Of a stretch of 64,000 nucleotides of DNA, positions 43,083 to 52,780 are shown piece by piece. The notes under the pieces are model-generated. The model was not told the DNA's origin and made no database searches. It saw only the letters and a list, made by a program, of their open reading frames with translations. Position 1 is the stretch's first letter. Every line of letters starts with the position of its first letter. The position numbers and the translations under genes were made by a program. The DNA lies in assembly GCF_038738535.1 (NCBI RefSeq), contig NZ_CP046128.1, positions 1,860,001-1,924,000 on the forward strand, written 5' to 3'. Source of the DNA: Bacillus pumilus. GTDB taxonomy: Bacteria > Bacillota > Bacilli > Bacillales > Bacillaceae.

Positions 43083-44219
43083 TCATTCTGATGCATTTTT
43101 TCTACTTTCTGTCATTTGCTTCCATACAGAGCCTTTCGCTTCTTCTCCGTGCTCAATGCGCTCAATCGCCATTTTCACTTGAAGGCTGACTTCAAATTCA
43201 GGGTCTTGCTCAGCTTCTTTTAATGCGTCAAGTGCTGTTTCGTCACCTTCTTCATAGAGGAACATAGCTGCACGCCAGCGGACAAGTTTACTCGGATCCT
43301 TTAAAGCTTCGATCATTGCTTCCATAGCGCTAGGGTCACCAAGGTCTGAAATACAGTCTCCAGCGGTTCTGCGGACCGTCACAGTTTTGTCTTTAAGTCC
43401 CTTATATAATATAGGCAGTATAGCAGGATCTTCAATCATTCCAGCATTCACAACGGCTTGTCTGCGAATGGATGTTTTTGGGTCCTCCATCGCTTTCATT
43501 AAAACAGGTATATCCTTTTGCTCTGGCTGCATTTGCTCTAAATGGGCAAAACGCTTTTTCCAATCTTCCTCGCGCAGCATGTCTTCTGTTACATCATATG
43601 CCTTTCGGTTCACCTGTCTATCTACGGCTTCTTGCCCTTCTTTGACCGCCTCTGTTAAGCGGGCTAAACGCTCGTCATCATAGGCTGCTTGCAGCTCTTC
43701 TGTGACTTCCTGGCCGATATCAGCAAAGTCACCAAAACGAACGCCATGTTCTTTCCACACACGTTCAAATACGACATTGTCTGAACTGCTTCTGAGCTTT
43801 AAAATGGCTGCTTGGAAGCGTTCAGGCATTCCGAACCGCTCTTCTCTTTCACCGTCCGTTAATTTGACTTGCATCGGAATCCCATTAAACATTTGGACAA
43901 ACACTTTGACTTCGCCAAATGTGTCACCGCCTGACTGCGGTCCTTCCTGAAGGCCTTCTGTTTCTTGACCAAAAGCTTCTCTCACCTGTTGTAAAATGCC
44001 CTGCCAGTCAAACTTTGCATTACGCTCGACCGCTAAGAAATCTGCGACATGATAAACACCTTTTACACCTTCAATGTTCAAAATGCGCTTGATCATCTCT
44101 GGCGCTTCGTCTTTTTGATCCTTTTTGTAGTTGTTGCTTTTACCGCCGGCAAGTGCTTCTGTCAAAATGACCTTCATGGTATTTGGACTTGGCGTCGGTT
44201 CTATCGCTGTTATTTTCAT
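43083..44219 (-). CDS. ypgR: YpgR, Nfu-N plus HEAT-repeat protein (virulence factor C family)
   Basis: A 378-residue protein. The first ~90 residues form an Nfu N-terminal-type domain (EPTPSPNTMKVILTE at the start), a middle domain follows, and the last ~170 residues are HEAT-like repeats with recurring DP..R/VR motifs (IRRQAVVNAG, VRRTAGDCISDLGD, VRWRAAMFLYEEGD). It is the family annotated as conserved virulence factor C (CvfC) in staphylococci. It lacks the Cys pair of true Nfu iron-sulfur scaffolds. GGAGGATG precedes the ATG. Confidence 0.82.
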   Translation of the reverse strand: MKITAIEPTPSPNTMKVILTEALAGGKSNNYKKDQKDEAPEMIKRILNIEGVKGVYHVADFLAVERNAKFDWQGILQQVREAFGQETEGLQEGPQSGGDTFGEVKVFVQMFNGIPMQVKLTDGEREERFGMPERFQAAILKLRSSSDNVVFERVWKEHGVRFGDFADIGQEVTEELQAAYDDERLARLTEAVKEGQEAVDRQVNRKAYDVTEDMLREEDWKKRFAHLEQMQPEQKDIPVLMKAMEDPKTSIRRQAVVNAGMIEDPAILPILYKGLKDKTVTVRRTAGDCISDLGDPSAMEAMIEALKDPSKLVRWRAAMFLYEEGDETALDALKEAEQDPEFEVSLQVKMAIERIEHGEEAKGSVWKQMTESRKNASE

Positions 44220-44249
44220 CTATACATCCTCCTTACACACATAAAGACC

Positions 44250-44861
44250 CTACTCATCTGTAAGGCCGCATTCTTCTTTCCACGTCTTGATAAATAAGCT
44301 CATCAATTCATGCCGCTCCTCAGCAAGCTGCTTTCCTGCAGAGGTGTTCATCAAGTCTTTTAATTTGAGCAATTTTTCTTCCATATGCTTTAGCACGGAG
44401 CCCTGCTGCATGTTCTTTGTATAGTGGGGCTCCCCTTTTGCGCCTGCATAAGTAAACACTCTTGCAATACCGCTTGCTCCTATCGCATCGAGTCTATCTG
44501 CGTCTTGAACAATGGCCCCTTCTAACGTCATAGGCCTATTCTGCTTATGTCGATGACGAAAAGACATCGTGGTAATGATATCCATGATATAACGAATATC
44601 CCGCGTATTAACTTCCCAAGAAAGGAGCTGATGCTCAAGTTGTTGCGGTGAAAGCTTCCATTCACTCGACAGCTTTTCATCAATGACATCATGAACAATC
44701 GCCGCCATTTCAATAATAAAAAGAGAGCCGCCTTCCTGATTAGCAATCTGGCGGGCAAGCTGGCGCACACGATCAATATGAGCCGCATCGTGTCCAGTCG
44801 GTTCATATTTCAGCTGATCTGAAACAAAGGAGGCAGCTGCCTCCAATTGTTTTTTCTGCAT
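44250..44861 (-). CDS. ypgQ: YpgQ HD-domain phosphohydrolase
   Basis: A 203-residue HD-family metal hydrolase. His and Asp ligands appear in GHDAAHIDRVR (near 23), IVHDVIDEK (the HD pair near 58) and QDADRLDAIGASG (near 122). B. subtilis YpgQ has manganese-dependent pyrophosphohydrolase activity on dNTPs in vitro. ATG at 44861 has AAGGTG upstream; a GTG four codons earlier is part of that site. It follows bsaA by 13 bases. Confidence 0.83.
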   Translation of the reverse strand: MQKKQLEAAASFVSDQLKYEPTGHDAAHIDRVRQLARQIANQEGGSLFIIEMAAIVHDVIDEKLSSEWKLSPQQLEHQLLSWEVNTRDIRYIMDIITTMSFRHRHKQNRPMTLEGAIVQDADRLDAIGASGIARVFTYAGAKGEPHYTKNMQQGSVLKHMEEKLLKLKDLMNTSAGKQLAEERHELMSLFIKTWKEECGLTDE

Positions 44862-44874
44862 GACTGTGAGCACC

Positions 44875-45357
44875 TTATTTGTCCAAAAGAGCGATGATGG
44901 AGCTTTCTAATTCTTTTGGTGATGTTTTCGGAGAGAACCGCTCAGTGACTTCTCCGTTTTGATCCACGATAAATTTTGTGAAATTCCATTTCACTGTTTT
45001 CGTTCCAAGTACACCTTTTGCATGACTTGTTAAATGTTTGAAAAGCGGATGCGCATTGTCACCATTGACATCTACTTTCGCAAACATAGGGAAGGTTACG
45101 CCATAATTCAAAGAACAGAATTCCTGAATCGCTTCTTCCCCTTCTGGCTCCTGGTTCATAAATTGGTTGCACGGAAATCCTAAAATTTCAAGGCCCTTTT
45201 CATGATATTGATCATATAGCTCTTGCAATTGTTTGAATTGAGGAGTCAGTCCACATTTACTTGCTGTGTTGACAATAATGAGTACTTTTCCTTTGTAATC
45301 TGCCATTGATTGTTCCTGACCGTTAATGGTCTTGACCTGAATATCATAAATTGACAT
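44875..45357 (-). CDS. bsaA: Glutathione-peroxidase-family thiol peroxidase BsaA
   Basis: A 160-residue GPx-like peroxidase with Cys35 (SKCGLTP) in place of selenocysteine, FPCNQFMNQEP and WNFTKF motifs. Such enzymes reduce hydroperoxides, in bacilli most likely with thioredoxin or bacillithiol. GGAGGCTATGAG precedes the ATG. First gene of bsaA-ypgQ-ypgR. Confidence 0.92.
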   Translation of the reverse strand: MSIYDIQVKTINGQEQSMADYKGKVLIIVNTASKCGLTPQFKQLQELYDQYHEKGLEILGFPCNQFMNQEPEGEEAIQEFCSLNYGVTFPMFAKVDVNGDNAHPLFKHLTSHAKGVLGTKTVKWNFTKFIVDQNGEVTERFSPKTSPKELESSIIALLDK

Positions 45358-45431
45358 CTCATAGCCTCCTAGGATTCACTTTTTCCTATCGTAACATGCT
45401 TCTTTTATAAAATCGCTTTTTATGCCTCCTG

Positions 45432-47114
45432 TTAAAAGAGCCCTGTCACACTGCCGTCTTCTAATAAATCCATCTCGAGCGCCGCAGGTTTTTTAGGTAA
45501 TCCAGGCATTGTCAGAATGCTTCCGGTTAAAGCAACAATAAAGCCTGCTCCTACAGATGGTTTTAACTCACGAATCGTAATGGTAAAGCCCTTAGGTCTC
45601 CCAATTAAAGCTGGATCATCCGAAAGTGAATATTGCGTTTTTGCCATACAAACCGGTAAATGACCCCAGTCGTTTTTCTCGATGGCTGCCAGCTGCTTTC
45701 TTGCTTTTGAAGTGAGTGTGACCCCGTCTGCTCCATAAACCACTTGGGCAACTTTAGATAACTTTTCTTCGATGGAATCATTTTCTTCATACAAATAGGA
45801 AAAGTGGTTCTTCTTCTTTTCAATAAGTGTCGCGAGTTCCTCGGCAAGTGCTGTTCCGCCTTCGCCTCCTTCTTCCCATACATTCACAGCTTTGACTGGA
45901 TGGCCATGTGCGTGGCACCAATCTTCTATCGATTGAATCTCTTCTTTTGTATCAGTGATAAACCTGTTTACTGCGACGATGTATGGAAGACCGAAGGCTT
46001 GCACAGTTTCAATATGCTTTTCTAAATTATGTATACCTTCTAATACGGCATGTGCATTCTCTTCTTTGAGTTCAGTTTTCTTCATTCCGCCATGCATCTT
46101 TAATGCTCTGACAGTCGCCACAATGACAACTGCACCAGGCTTGAAATCACCAGCTCTTGTTTTAATGTGCAGGAACTTTTCTGCTCCAAGATCTGCTCCA
46201 AATCCAGCTTCTGTTACCACATAATCAGCTAATTTCGCCGCCATTTTGGTTGCAATTAAACTATTACATCCATGCGCAATATTGGCAAAAGGACCGCCAT
46301 GTACTAGGGCCGGAGTTCCTTCAATCGTTTGAACAAGATTCGGTTTGAGCGCGTCTTTTAAAAGTAACGTAAGAACACCTTCATATCCAAGTGCTCCAAC
46401 TGTGACTGGCTCGCCATCTTGATTATAGGCAACAACAATAGAAGAAAGACGTTTTTTTAAATCGGTTAAGTCTTCTGCTAAACAAAGGATGGCCATCATT
46501 TCGGAGGCAACTGTGATGTCAAATCCGTCTTCTCTAGGATACCCATTTAACTGACCGCCAAGTCCGACAACGACCTGTCTTAATGCACGATCGTTTAAAT
46601 CAAGCACTCGCTTCCATACAATGCGGCGCGAGTCGATGCCGAGTTCATTTCCGTGATGGATATGGTTATCAATGAACGCAGATAAGGCATTATGTGCAGA
46701 AGTAATGGCATGAAAATCTCCTGTAAAATGAAGATTGATTTCTTCCATTGGCAGCACTTGTGAATATCCTCCACCCGCTGCACCGCCTTTTATGCCCATT
46801 GTAGGACCTAATGAAGGCTCGCGCATCGCAATGATTGCTTTTTTCCCAATTTTTTCGAAGGCTTGACCGAGGCCGACTGTTACGGTGGACTTCCCCTCAC
46901 CTGCTGGCGTTGGATTGATCGATGTGACAAGAATCACATGTCCTTCTTTTTGTTCTTTTAAACGGTCAAAAATAGTCAAAGATATTTTCGCTTTTGTGAA
47001 ACCATAGCATTCTAATTCTTCGTCATGTATTTGTAGCTTTGCTGCGATGTCTTGAATAGGTCTCAGCTTTGCCTTTTGGGCGATGTCAATATCTGATAAA
47101 TGCTTTGTGATCAT
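45432..47114 (-). CDS. fhs: Formate-tetrahydrofolate ligase Fhs
   Basis: A 560-residue enzyme that makes 10-formyl-tetrahydrofolate from formate, ATP and tetrahydrofolate. The P-loop-like [17 protein letters not shown] (near 66), [21 protein letters not shown] region and the C-terminal [17 protein letters not shown] are diagnostic. ATG at 47114 follows AAGGAGG; the frame is open further upstream through the promoter. B. subtilis 168 has no fhs, so this is a lineage difference next to metA. Confidence 0.94.
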   Translation of the reverse strand: MITKHLSDIDIAQKAKLRPIQDIAAKLQIHDEELECYGFTKAKISLTIFDRLKEQKEGHVILVTSINPTPAGEGKSTVTVGLGQAFEKIGKKAIIAMREPSLGPTMGIKGGAAGGGYSQVLPMEEINLHFTGDFHAITSAHNALSAFIDNHIHHGNELGIDSRRIVWKRVLDLNDRALRQVVVGLGGQLNGYPREDGFDITVASEMMAILCLAEDLTDLKKRLSSIVVAYNQDGEPVTVGALGYEGVLTLLLKDALKPNLVQTIEGTPALVHGGPFANIAHGCNSLIATKMAAKLADYVVTEAGFGADLGAEKFLHIKTRAGDFKPGAVVIVATVRALKMHGGMKKTELKEENAHAVLEGIHNLEKHIETVQAFGLPYIVAVNRFITDTKEEIQSIEDWCHAHGHPVKAVNVWEEGGEGGTALAEELATLIEKKKNHFSYLYEENDSIEEKLSKVAQVVYGADGVTLTSKARKQLAAIEKNDWGHLPVCMAKTQYSLSDDPALIGRPKGFTITIRELKPSVGAGFIVALTGSILTMPGLPKKPAALEMDLLEDGSVTGLF

Positions 47115-47188
47115 AAATAAACGGCCTCCTTTTTTTCCAGAAACAGCTTTGTTTTTGCTCTGTTTTTTATTGTAACATAATTGAAACA

Positions 47189-47217
47189 TTGAAATATCGC
47201 CAGAAAGTTCCTATAAT
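47189..47217 (+). promoter_or_regulatory. Sigma-A promoter of metA
   Basis: TTGAAA (47189-47194), 17 bases, TATAAT (47212-47217). The short leader has no S-box or other riboswitch. Confidence 0.7.
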
Positions 47218-47252
47218 GAAATGAAATTAGCTTTGGTTCAGGGGGTGGCGAG

Positions 47253-48161
47253 TTGCCTATTAACATACCAGTTCATCTGCCGGCAAAACAAATACTAGAG
47301 AGCGAAAACATTTTCGTCATGGATGAGACAAGGGCATTCAAGCAAGATATCCGTCCTTTGAATATCGTGATCTTAAATTTAATGCCAAAAAAAATACAAA
47401 CTGAAACGCAGCTGCTAAGAATGCTCGGAAATTCTCCTTTGCAAGTGTACTTTACGTTTTTGATTCCAAGTACGCATACACCGAAGAATACGTCGAGAGA
47501 GCATCTAGATGAATTTTATACGACCTTTGAATCGATTCGCCATAAGAAATTTGATGGAATGATCATCACCGGCGCACCAATTGAGCATTTAGCTTTTGAA
47601 GAAGTATCCTATTGGAAAGAGCTTCAGGACATCTTGGACTGGAGTAAAACCAATGTGACGTCTACCCTTCATATTTGCTGGGGTGCACAGGCAGGCCTAT
47701 ATCACCATTATGGGATTGAAAAAATCAAGCTTCCCGAGAAAAAATTTGGCGTATTTGAGCATCTTGTGAAAGAGAAAAAAGAAAGATTAGTCAGAGGTTT
47801 CGATGAAGTATACTATGTCCCACATTCGAGGCATACAGATATTAATACAGAACAATTAAAAAACACACCGAATTTGAAAGTATTGAGTATCTCTGAAGAA
47901 GCGGGTGTTTGTTTAATTGTTTCAGATGATGATAAACAAGTATTTTTAACTGGACATCCAGAATATGATACGGACACATTGAAGCAGGAATATGAAAGAG
48001 ATTTGTTGAAGCATGATACAGTCCAAAAACCTGTCCACTATTTTATAGAAGATGGTGACACATTAGTCCCAGTGAATCGCTGGAAAGCCCATGCCACTTT
48101 ACTGTTTATGAATTGGCTCAATTATTATGTTTATCAAGAAACACCATACGTTTGGGAATAA
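47253..48161 (+). CDS. metA: Homoserine O-acetyltransferase MetA
   Basis: A 302-residue MetA-family acyltransferase for the first committed step of methionine synthesis. Catalytic Cys142 lies in LHICWGAQ; His and Glu come in TGHPEYD near 235. Residue 111 is Glu (GAPIEHL), which in this family goes with acetyl-CoA rather than succinyl-CoA use. Start is TTG at 47253 after AGGGGGTGG. It is divergent from fhs. Confidence 0.93.
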   Translation: MPINIPVHLPAKQILESENIFVMDETRAFKQDIRPLNIVILNLMPKKIQTETQLLRMLGNSPLQVYFTFLIPSTHTPKNTSREHLDEFYTTFESIRHKKFDGMIITGAPIEHLAFEEVSYWKELQDILDWSKTNVTSTLHICWGAQAGLYHHYGIEKIKLPEKKFGVFEHLVKEKKERLVRGFDEVYYVPHSRHTDINTEQLKNTPNLKVLSISEEAGVCLIVSDDDKQVFLTGHPEYDTDTLKQEYERDLLKHDTVQKPVHYFIEDGDTLVPVNRWKAHATLLFMNWLNYYVYQETPYVWE

Positions 48162-48268
48162 AATAGACTGTGGTCTGATGATAAATGGTCAAAATGTGTT
48201 AAAATACAAATGGCTCTGTCTTCCATTATCAATTTAGTCTCGTTGTTTTTTAAAATTAGTTTAATTCT

Positions 48269-48352
48269 TTCGTAACGAATGATATGCTCTGGCTGTTTAT
48301 ATGTTATCTTTATGTATATGTAGACCTATGAGATTAATAGTTTTCGTACGAA
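48269..48352. repeat. Two short palindromes upstream of ugtP
   Basis: TTCGTAACGAA (48269-48279) and TTCGTACGAA (48343-48352) in an otherwise featureless 228-base gap between metA and ugtP. Could be paired regulator sites; no assignment. Confidence 0.4.
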
Positions 48353-48389
48353 GTTTTGTTGTTGTTGATTACATTTGAGGTGAATATTC

Positions 48390-49541
48390 TTGAATACCAA
48401 TAAAAAAATATTAATCTTGACCGCAAATTATGGAAATGGACATATGCAGGTGGCTAAAACACTGTATGATGAATGCAAATCCCAAGGGTTTGAACATGTT
48501 GTAGTTTCTAATTTGTATCAAGAATCAAATCCCATTGTGTCGGAAGTGACTCAATATTTATACTTGAAGAGCTTTTCCATTGGGAAACAATTTTATCGCT
48601 TGTTTTATTATGGTGTAGATAAAATTTACAATAAACGCAAATTTAACATTTATTTAAAAATGGGAAATAAGCGTCTTGATGAACTCATTCAATTACACAA
48701 TCCGGATATCATTATTATTACATTCCCGATGATTGTTGTTCCAGAATACCGGAACAAAACAGGCAAAGTCATCCCGACATTTAATGTCATGACAGATTTC
48801 TGTCTTCATAAGATTTGGGTACATGAAAACATCGACCGGTACTATGTTGCAACCGATTATGTGAAACAAAAATTAGTGGAAATCGGCACACATCCAAGCG
48901 ATGTCAAAGTGACAGGCATTCCTATTAGACCACAATTTGAAGCAGACGTGCCAAAATCGAAGATTTATAAAAAATATGGATTATCATCAAACAAAAAAGT
49001 TCTTCTGATTATGGCCGGTGCTCATGGTGTACTGAAAAATGTCAAGGAATTATGTGAAGCGCTGCTTCTAGACAGTGAAGTACAAATTGTTGTTGTATGC
49101 GGAAAGAACGAAGCGCTGAAACAATCACTGAGCGATCTTGAACAAGCACATCCAGATCAATTGAAGGCGCTTGGATATGTGGAACAAATTGATGAATTGT
49201 TCAGAGTAACAGATTGTATGATCACAAAACCAGGCGGCATTACTTTAACAGAAGCAACAGCAATCGGTGTTCCGGTCATTCTTTACAAGCCTGTCCCTGG
49301 ACAAGAAAAGGAAAATGCACATTTCTTTGAAGATTATGGTGCGGCCATCGTCATCAACAGACATGAAGACATTTTAGAATCTGTGACCAACTTGCTGCAA
49401 GATGAAGAAAAGTTAGAAGTCATGAAACAAAACATTAAAAAACTGCACTTAAAGCATTCTTCTCAAACCATTTTGGAAGATATCGTTGAGCAATCAGATC
49501 TCATCACGAATAACAAAACGTATGCTCGTGCATTATCATAA
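48390..49541 (+). CDS. ugtP: Processive diacylglycerol beta-glucosyltransferase UgtP
   Basis: A 383-residue GT28-family (MGDG synthase-like) enzyme. It adds glucose from UDP-glucose to diacylglycerol to make the glycolipid anchor of lipoteichoic acid, and in B. subtilis links nutrient status to cell size by inhibiting FtsZ. ANYGNGHMQVAKTL opens the protein and KPGGITLTEATAIGVPVILYKP (here given by its start at residue ~280) is the UDP-binding signature. Start is TTG at 48390 after GAGGTGAA. Confidence 0.93.
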   Translation: MNTNKKILILTANYGNGHMQVAKTLYDECKSQGFEHVVVSNLYQESNPIVSEVTQYLYLKSFSIGKQFYRLFYYGVDKIYNKRKFNIYLKMGNKRLDELIQLHNPDIIIITFPMIVVPEYRNKTGKVIPTFNVMTDFCLHKIWVHENIDRYYVATDYVKQKLVEIGTHPSDVKVTGIPIRPQFEADVPKSKIYKKYGLSSNKKVLLIMAGAHGVLKNVKELCEALLLDSEVQIVVVCGKNEALKQSLSDLEQAHPDQLKALGYVEQIDELFRVTDCMITKPGGITLTEATAIGVPVILYKPVPGQEKENAHFFEDYGAAIVINRHEDILESVTNLLQDEEKLEVMKQNIKKLHLKHSSQTILEDIVEQSDLITNNKTYARALS

Positions 49542-49575
49542 AAAGGTGTCCGTCAATGACGGACACCTTTTTCTT
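49540..49575. terminator. Terminator between ugtP and the AIM24 gene
   Basis: Thirteen-bp arms AAAGGTGTCCGTC / GACGGACACCTTT with a three-base loop. Confidence 0.9.
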
Positions 49576-50276
49576 TATCCTTGATTTCCATTTGTTGTGT
49601 ACACTTCTTCAAACGGCTGCACGACAACAAAACCGCTTCCGCTAAATTTCATTTGAATAGACTCTCCGCTTCCTCTGCCAATAAAGGTTTTGAATGAAAC
49701 ATCTGTCACAAATTCAGTTTTTAAATCCCCTGACCATGCAACTGTCGCGTTCGGATCTGTATATACAGAGTCACCCGGCTGAACAATCAATGTGAGCGGC
49801 TCATAATGACTCGTAATCGCAACAAGGCCTGGTCCTTCTAATTTGACATTAAATAAACCGCCTGCAAGCATGCCCGACACTTTTTTCATCAATTTGATAT
49901 CCCAGCGCACTGACGGTTCAAATGCGAGCAGATCATTCCCATTCACAAAAATGGAATCCCCTTGAGCCAAACGAAGAATTGAGATTTTTTTGCCTTGATC
50001 TGCCACATATAATTTCCCGTCACCTGTTGCCTTCATGAGTGAAGTGCCTTCTCCCGACAGCATTTTTTTGAACATCTTTGAGACGCCATGTTCAAAAACG
50101 CCCTCGCGTTCAAACTTGATTTTGCCTCGGTACGAAACCATGGAACCTGTTTTTGCCCAAATGGTATCAGTCAAATTAATTTCTAAAAGTCTTGATGTTT
50201 CAAGTTCGAAGACCCCTTCTCCTTTATCTTCCTGCTGCGTATTCTGAACAAATTCTTCAAGTGTATAACGATTCAT
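49575..50276 (-). CDS. AIM24 family protein
   Basis: A 233-residue beta-helical AIM24-family protein with internal repeats such as SGMLAGGLFNVKLEGPGLVAI and the C-terminal GSGFVVVQPFEE. GAGGTGC precedes the ATG at 50276; the longer frame has no site. Function in bacteria is unknown. It is absent from the corresponding B. subtilis locus as I recall it, where ugtP is followed by cspD. Confidence 0.75.
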   Translation of the reverse strand: MNRYTLEEFVQNTQQEDKGEGVFELETSRLLEINLTDTIWAKTGSMVSYRGKIKFEREGVFEHGVSKMFKKMLSGEGTSLMKATGDGKLYVADQGKKISILRLAQGDSIFVNGNDLLAFEPSVRWDIKLMKKVSGMLAGGLFNVKLEGPGLVAITSHYEPLTLIVQPGDSVYTDPNATVAWSGDLKTEFVTDVSFKTFIGRGSGESIQMKFSGSGFVVVQPFEEVYTTNGNQG

Positions 50277-50411
50277 GATAGCACCTCTTCCTGTATTTTT
50301 TTTATATACGGACAAGGTGTGCATAAAGTTTCAGAAAATGGGGACGTTTTAGCTATTATTGTTATTCGCCAAAAAAAATCAAATATTCTGCTCAAAATTT
50401 GGCTCTTCCGC

Positions 50412-50535
50412 TTGACGCTTTACTTTTGATGGTGTATAGTGGAACCATCATTTAACAACTGCAAAGTCGTTAGGTGATGAAAATTTTTTTTAGTATGCCA
50501 AAAGGTATGCTACAGTACTAGGAGGAAAAAGCAAT
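50412..50535 (+). promoter_or_regulatory. cspD promoter and long cold-shock leader
   Basis: TTGACG (50412-50417), 17 bases, TATAGT (50435-50440) gives a start near 50447 and an untranslated leader of about 89 bases ending in AGGAGGAAAA. Long structured leaders are typical of cold-shock genes, where they act as thermosensors; no specific fold was computed. Confidence 0.65.
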
Positions 50536-50736
50536 ATGCAAAACGGTAAAGTAAAATGGTTCAATAATGAAAAAGGTTTCGGCTTCATTGAAGTTGAAGG
50601 CGGAGACGATGTATTCGTTCACTTCACAGCTATCGAAGGTGACGGCTACAAGTCTTTAGAAGAAGGACAAGAAGTTTCTTTTGAAATCGTTGAAGGTAAT
50701 CGTGGACCTCAAGCTGCAAACGTAACAAAAATCTAA
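50536..50736 (+). CDS. cspD: Cold-shock protein CspD
   Basis: A 66-residue OB-fold RNA/DNA chaperone with RNP1 KGFGFIEV (13-20) and RNP2 VFVHF (26-30). It differs from B. subtilis CspD at only a few C-terminal residues by recall. AGGAGGAAAAAGCAAT precedes the ATG. It acts in the cytosol to keep RNA unfolded during cold and stationary phase. Confidence 0.93.
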   Translation: MQNGKVKWFNNEKGFGFIEVEGGDDVFVHFTAIEGDGYKSLEEGQEVSFEIVEGNRGPQAANVTKI

Positions 50737-50762
50737 TCAACTAAATCAATGATGTAAAGACA

Positions 50763-50795
50763 AAATAAAGAGAGGCCTATGCCTCTCTTATTTGA
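50763..50795. terminator. Bidirectional terminator between cspD and degR
   Basis: AAGAGAGGC (50768-50776) / GCCTCTCTT (50781-50789); the degR stop is in the second arm. Confidence 0.8.
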
Positions 50796-50970
50796 TTTTC
50801 AGCTGAATTTCAATCGCTAAAATATTTTGCTTCAGTCGTTGTTCAATTTCAGAGATATCTTTTTCGAGAAAAGGTCTTCCCTTCTTTGCTACATCTACTA
50901 GTTGCTCTAGATCGCTGTACACCTCTTGAAATGTTCGATGTAATACCGTTTCGAACTCCTGATTATTCAT
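50788..50970 (-). CDS. degR: DegR, DegU-phosphate stabilising protein
   Basis: A 60-residue helical protein beginning MNNQEFETVLHRTFQEVYSD. In B. subtilis DegR (60 residues, next to cspD) slows dephosphorylation of DegU and so raises degradative enzyme production. AAGGGGAAGG precedes the ATG. A perfect sigma-D -10 element lies upstream, matching the known sigma-D control of degR. Confidence 0.83.
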   Translation of the reverse strand: MNNQEFETVLHRTFQEVYSDLEQLVDVAKKGRPFLEKDISEIEQRLKQNILAIEIQLKIK

Positions 50971-51042
50971 ACCGGCCTTCCCCTTTTCCTCTAATATCCG
51001 TCACTTAGTCGAAAAGTAACTCAACCAAAACTTTCTATAGTT

Positions 51043-51050
51043 ATATCGGC
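51043..51050 (-). promoter_or_regulatory. Sigma-D -10 element of degR
   Basis: GCCGATAT on the minus strand, identical to the sigma-D consensus, about 70 bases before the degR start. The expected TAAA fifteen bases upstream is AACA here. Confidence 0.6.
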
Positions 51051-51139
51051 TCATTTTTCAGAATATGTTCTTTTTTTACACATTCTATTCGTTTTTTTTC
51101 ATGAACGGATGTTTGAGCAGGGAAAACCGGTGCGTCCGC

Positions 51140-51322
51140 TTACTTTTTGAGCAGCGTCTGTCCATATTCTTTTATTTTCTCTCCAACGGTGCATTGCTGT
51201 ATACAAAAGGAATGGGCATATTTTTTGCCAAATTCTTTCCGAAAATGCTTCTTAATCAAACAATCTGAACAATACGTGTCTTGAAGATCGGTCAATTCTT
51301 GTACTGCTGTTTTTTTATCCAC
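51140..51322 (-). CDS. ypeQ: YpeQ small zinc-finger protein
   Basis: A 60-residue protein with four Cys in a CSDC (18-21) and CIQQC (40-44) pattern, probably zinc-binding. It follows ypeP with one base between stop and start regions, so the two form a unit. B. subtilis YpeQ has the same size and position. Function unknown. Confidence 0.8.
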   Translation of the reverse strand: MDKKTAVQELTDLQDTYCSDCLIKKHFRKEFGKKYAHSFCIQQCTVGEKIKEYGQTLLKK

Positions 51323-51323
51323 A

Positions 51324-51995
51324 TTATTCAGCTCCGTCTGCTTCTAATTTCAATGTACTTTCGATTGGGACGTCTGCAAGAATCTGTCTTGCAAGCTGAT
51401 CCGCTTCTGCATTTTGTTTCCGATCGATGACTTCATAGGTTGGCGTCAGCTTCAGCTCTTTTAAAGCCGCTTCAATTCGGTCAAGCCATTTGTTATGTAC
51501 ATCATCATAACAAGGCCATTCTCCTTTTAACTGATTCATGACAACAAGTGAATCTCCTCTAATCGTGACAGAATTTCTGCTTGCCCCTAGGTCTTTTAAA
51601 GCTTTTACTGCCTCAAATAAAGCCGCATACTCTGCTTCATTATTGGTGCTCCCTTGGAAAGGCTGATTTTTTCTCAATCGATAAGCGTCTTTTCCCAGCT
51701 TATAGTAGACGACAACTCCAAGACCAGAGTCGCCAGTTTCTTTATGAAAACTTGCATCAAAATAGACTTGAAGCTGATCAGGTTCAAGCTTTAGTTCTTC
51801 ATTTAGCTTTTCAAGCTCTTTTATGGACCACATGGCCCCTTTTTCATCTTCAAATGACAGGAGTGACTGTGGTTCTTTTTTGTCGATATATTTTGCTAAC
51901 CTCAAGGCCTCATTTAGCTCCATCCAATCTTCTTGGAAAAAAGCAATGGACCCAATTGATTTCACTTTCATTGTGTAGTGTGCTCTTAATTTCAT
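51324..51995 (-). CDS. ypeP: YpeP, RNase H-like protein with N-terminal extension
   Basis: A 223-residue protein. The C-terminal two thirds is an RNase HI-type fold with acidic residues Asp80 (YFDAS), Glu120 (NNEAEY), Asp148 (RGDS) and a C-terminal Asp in NAEADQLA; the first ~70 residues are a separate helical domain. AAGGCGATG precedes the ATG. It may process RNA-DNA hybrids; no activity is established. Divergent from ypdP. Confidence 0.8.
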   Translation of the reverse strand: MKLRAHYTMKVKSIGSIAFFQEDWMELNEALRLAKYIDKKEPQSLLSFEDEKGAMWSIKELEKLNEELKLEPDQLQVYFDASFHKETGDSGLGVVVYYKLGKDAYRLRKNQPFQGSTNNEAEYAALFEAVKALKDLGASRNSVTIRGDSLVVMNQLKGEWPCYDDVHNKWLDRIEAALKELKLTPTYEVIDRKQNAEADQLARQILADVPIESTLKLEADGAE

Positions 51996-52089
51996 TGATC
52001 ACATCGCCTTCCCGTGCTTTTAAGGTAAACATACGTTATGCTATAATCAAAAAGTTACATTTTACAATGAGAAAGGAAGTTCATGTCAC

Positions 52090-52779
52090 TTGTTTAATGA
52101 AGGTATTTGGATCTTATTTGCGATCATTAATTTTATCATTGTTCTTCTATTTTATAAAGGATTTGGCAAGATGGGCCTTTTTGTCTGGATTGGCTTTGCG
52201 ACAGTTGCCGCAAATTTACAAGTTGTCAAAACCGTTGAATTATTTGGCTTAACGGCAACACTTGGAAATATTTTATATGGCAGTGTGTTCTTTGCAACGG
52301 ACGTATTAAATGAAAAATATGGACAAAATGAAGCGAGAAAAGCTGTCTGGATTGGCTTTGCCACCCTTTTAACACTAACTGTTGTCATGCAGGAGGCTTT
52401 GCTTTTCCATCCCGCTCCATCTGATATCTCACAATCATCGCTGGAAACGATATTTGGCTTTATGCCAAGGGTTGCACTTGGCAGTCTTGCTGCTTATATC
52501 ATCAGTCAAATGCTAGATGTTTATGTATATTCGTTTATTCGCCGGATATTTCCTTCCGATGGTGCGCTCTGGGTGCGCAACGCCGGAAGTACGATGATTA
52601 GCCAGCTTCTTGATACACTGATTTTCACGACCATTGCCTTTCTTGGCACGTATCCATTTCATGTATGGATTGAAATCTTCATCACGACATATGTCATTAA
52701 ATTTATCGTAGCTGCGATTGCGACACCTTACGCGTATGCAGCGAAAAAAATGGTTCCGCTTGATGAAAGGGTGAAATAA
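52090..52779 (+). CDS. ypdP: Queuosine precursor transporter YpdP (VUT/YhhQ family)
   Basis: A 229-residue integral membrane protein with six helices and the YhhQ-family signature ([20 protein letters not shown], about 58-77). Members import queuine or preQ precursors for tRNA modification. The start is taken as TTG at 52090 with AAAGGAAG twelve bases upstream; nearby ATGs are out of frame. A TATAAT lies at about 52041 but no preQ1 riboswitch is visible. Followed two bases later by the RNase H-like gene. Confidence 0.85.
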   Translation: MFNEGIWILFAIINFIIVLLFYKGFGKMGLFVWIGFATVAANLQVVKTVELFGLTATLGNILYGSVFFATDVLNEKYGQNEARKAVWIGFATLLTLTVVMQEALLFHPAPSDISQSSLETIFGFMPRVALGSLAAYIISQMLDVYVYSFIRRIFPSDGALWVRNAGSTMISQLLDTLIFTTIAFLGTYPFHVWIEIFITTYVIKFIVAAIATPYAYAAKKMVPLDERVK

Positions 52780-52780
52780 T

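Noticed and set aside
47115-47252. S-box or other methionine riboswitch before metA
   Set aside because: The leader is only about 30 bases after the predicted start, too short, and has no S-box motifs.
51996-52089. preQ1 riboswitch before the queuosine transporter gene
   Set aside because: No pseudoknot-forming C/A-rich aptamer or terminator hairpin could be found in this short leader.
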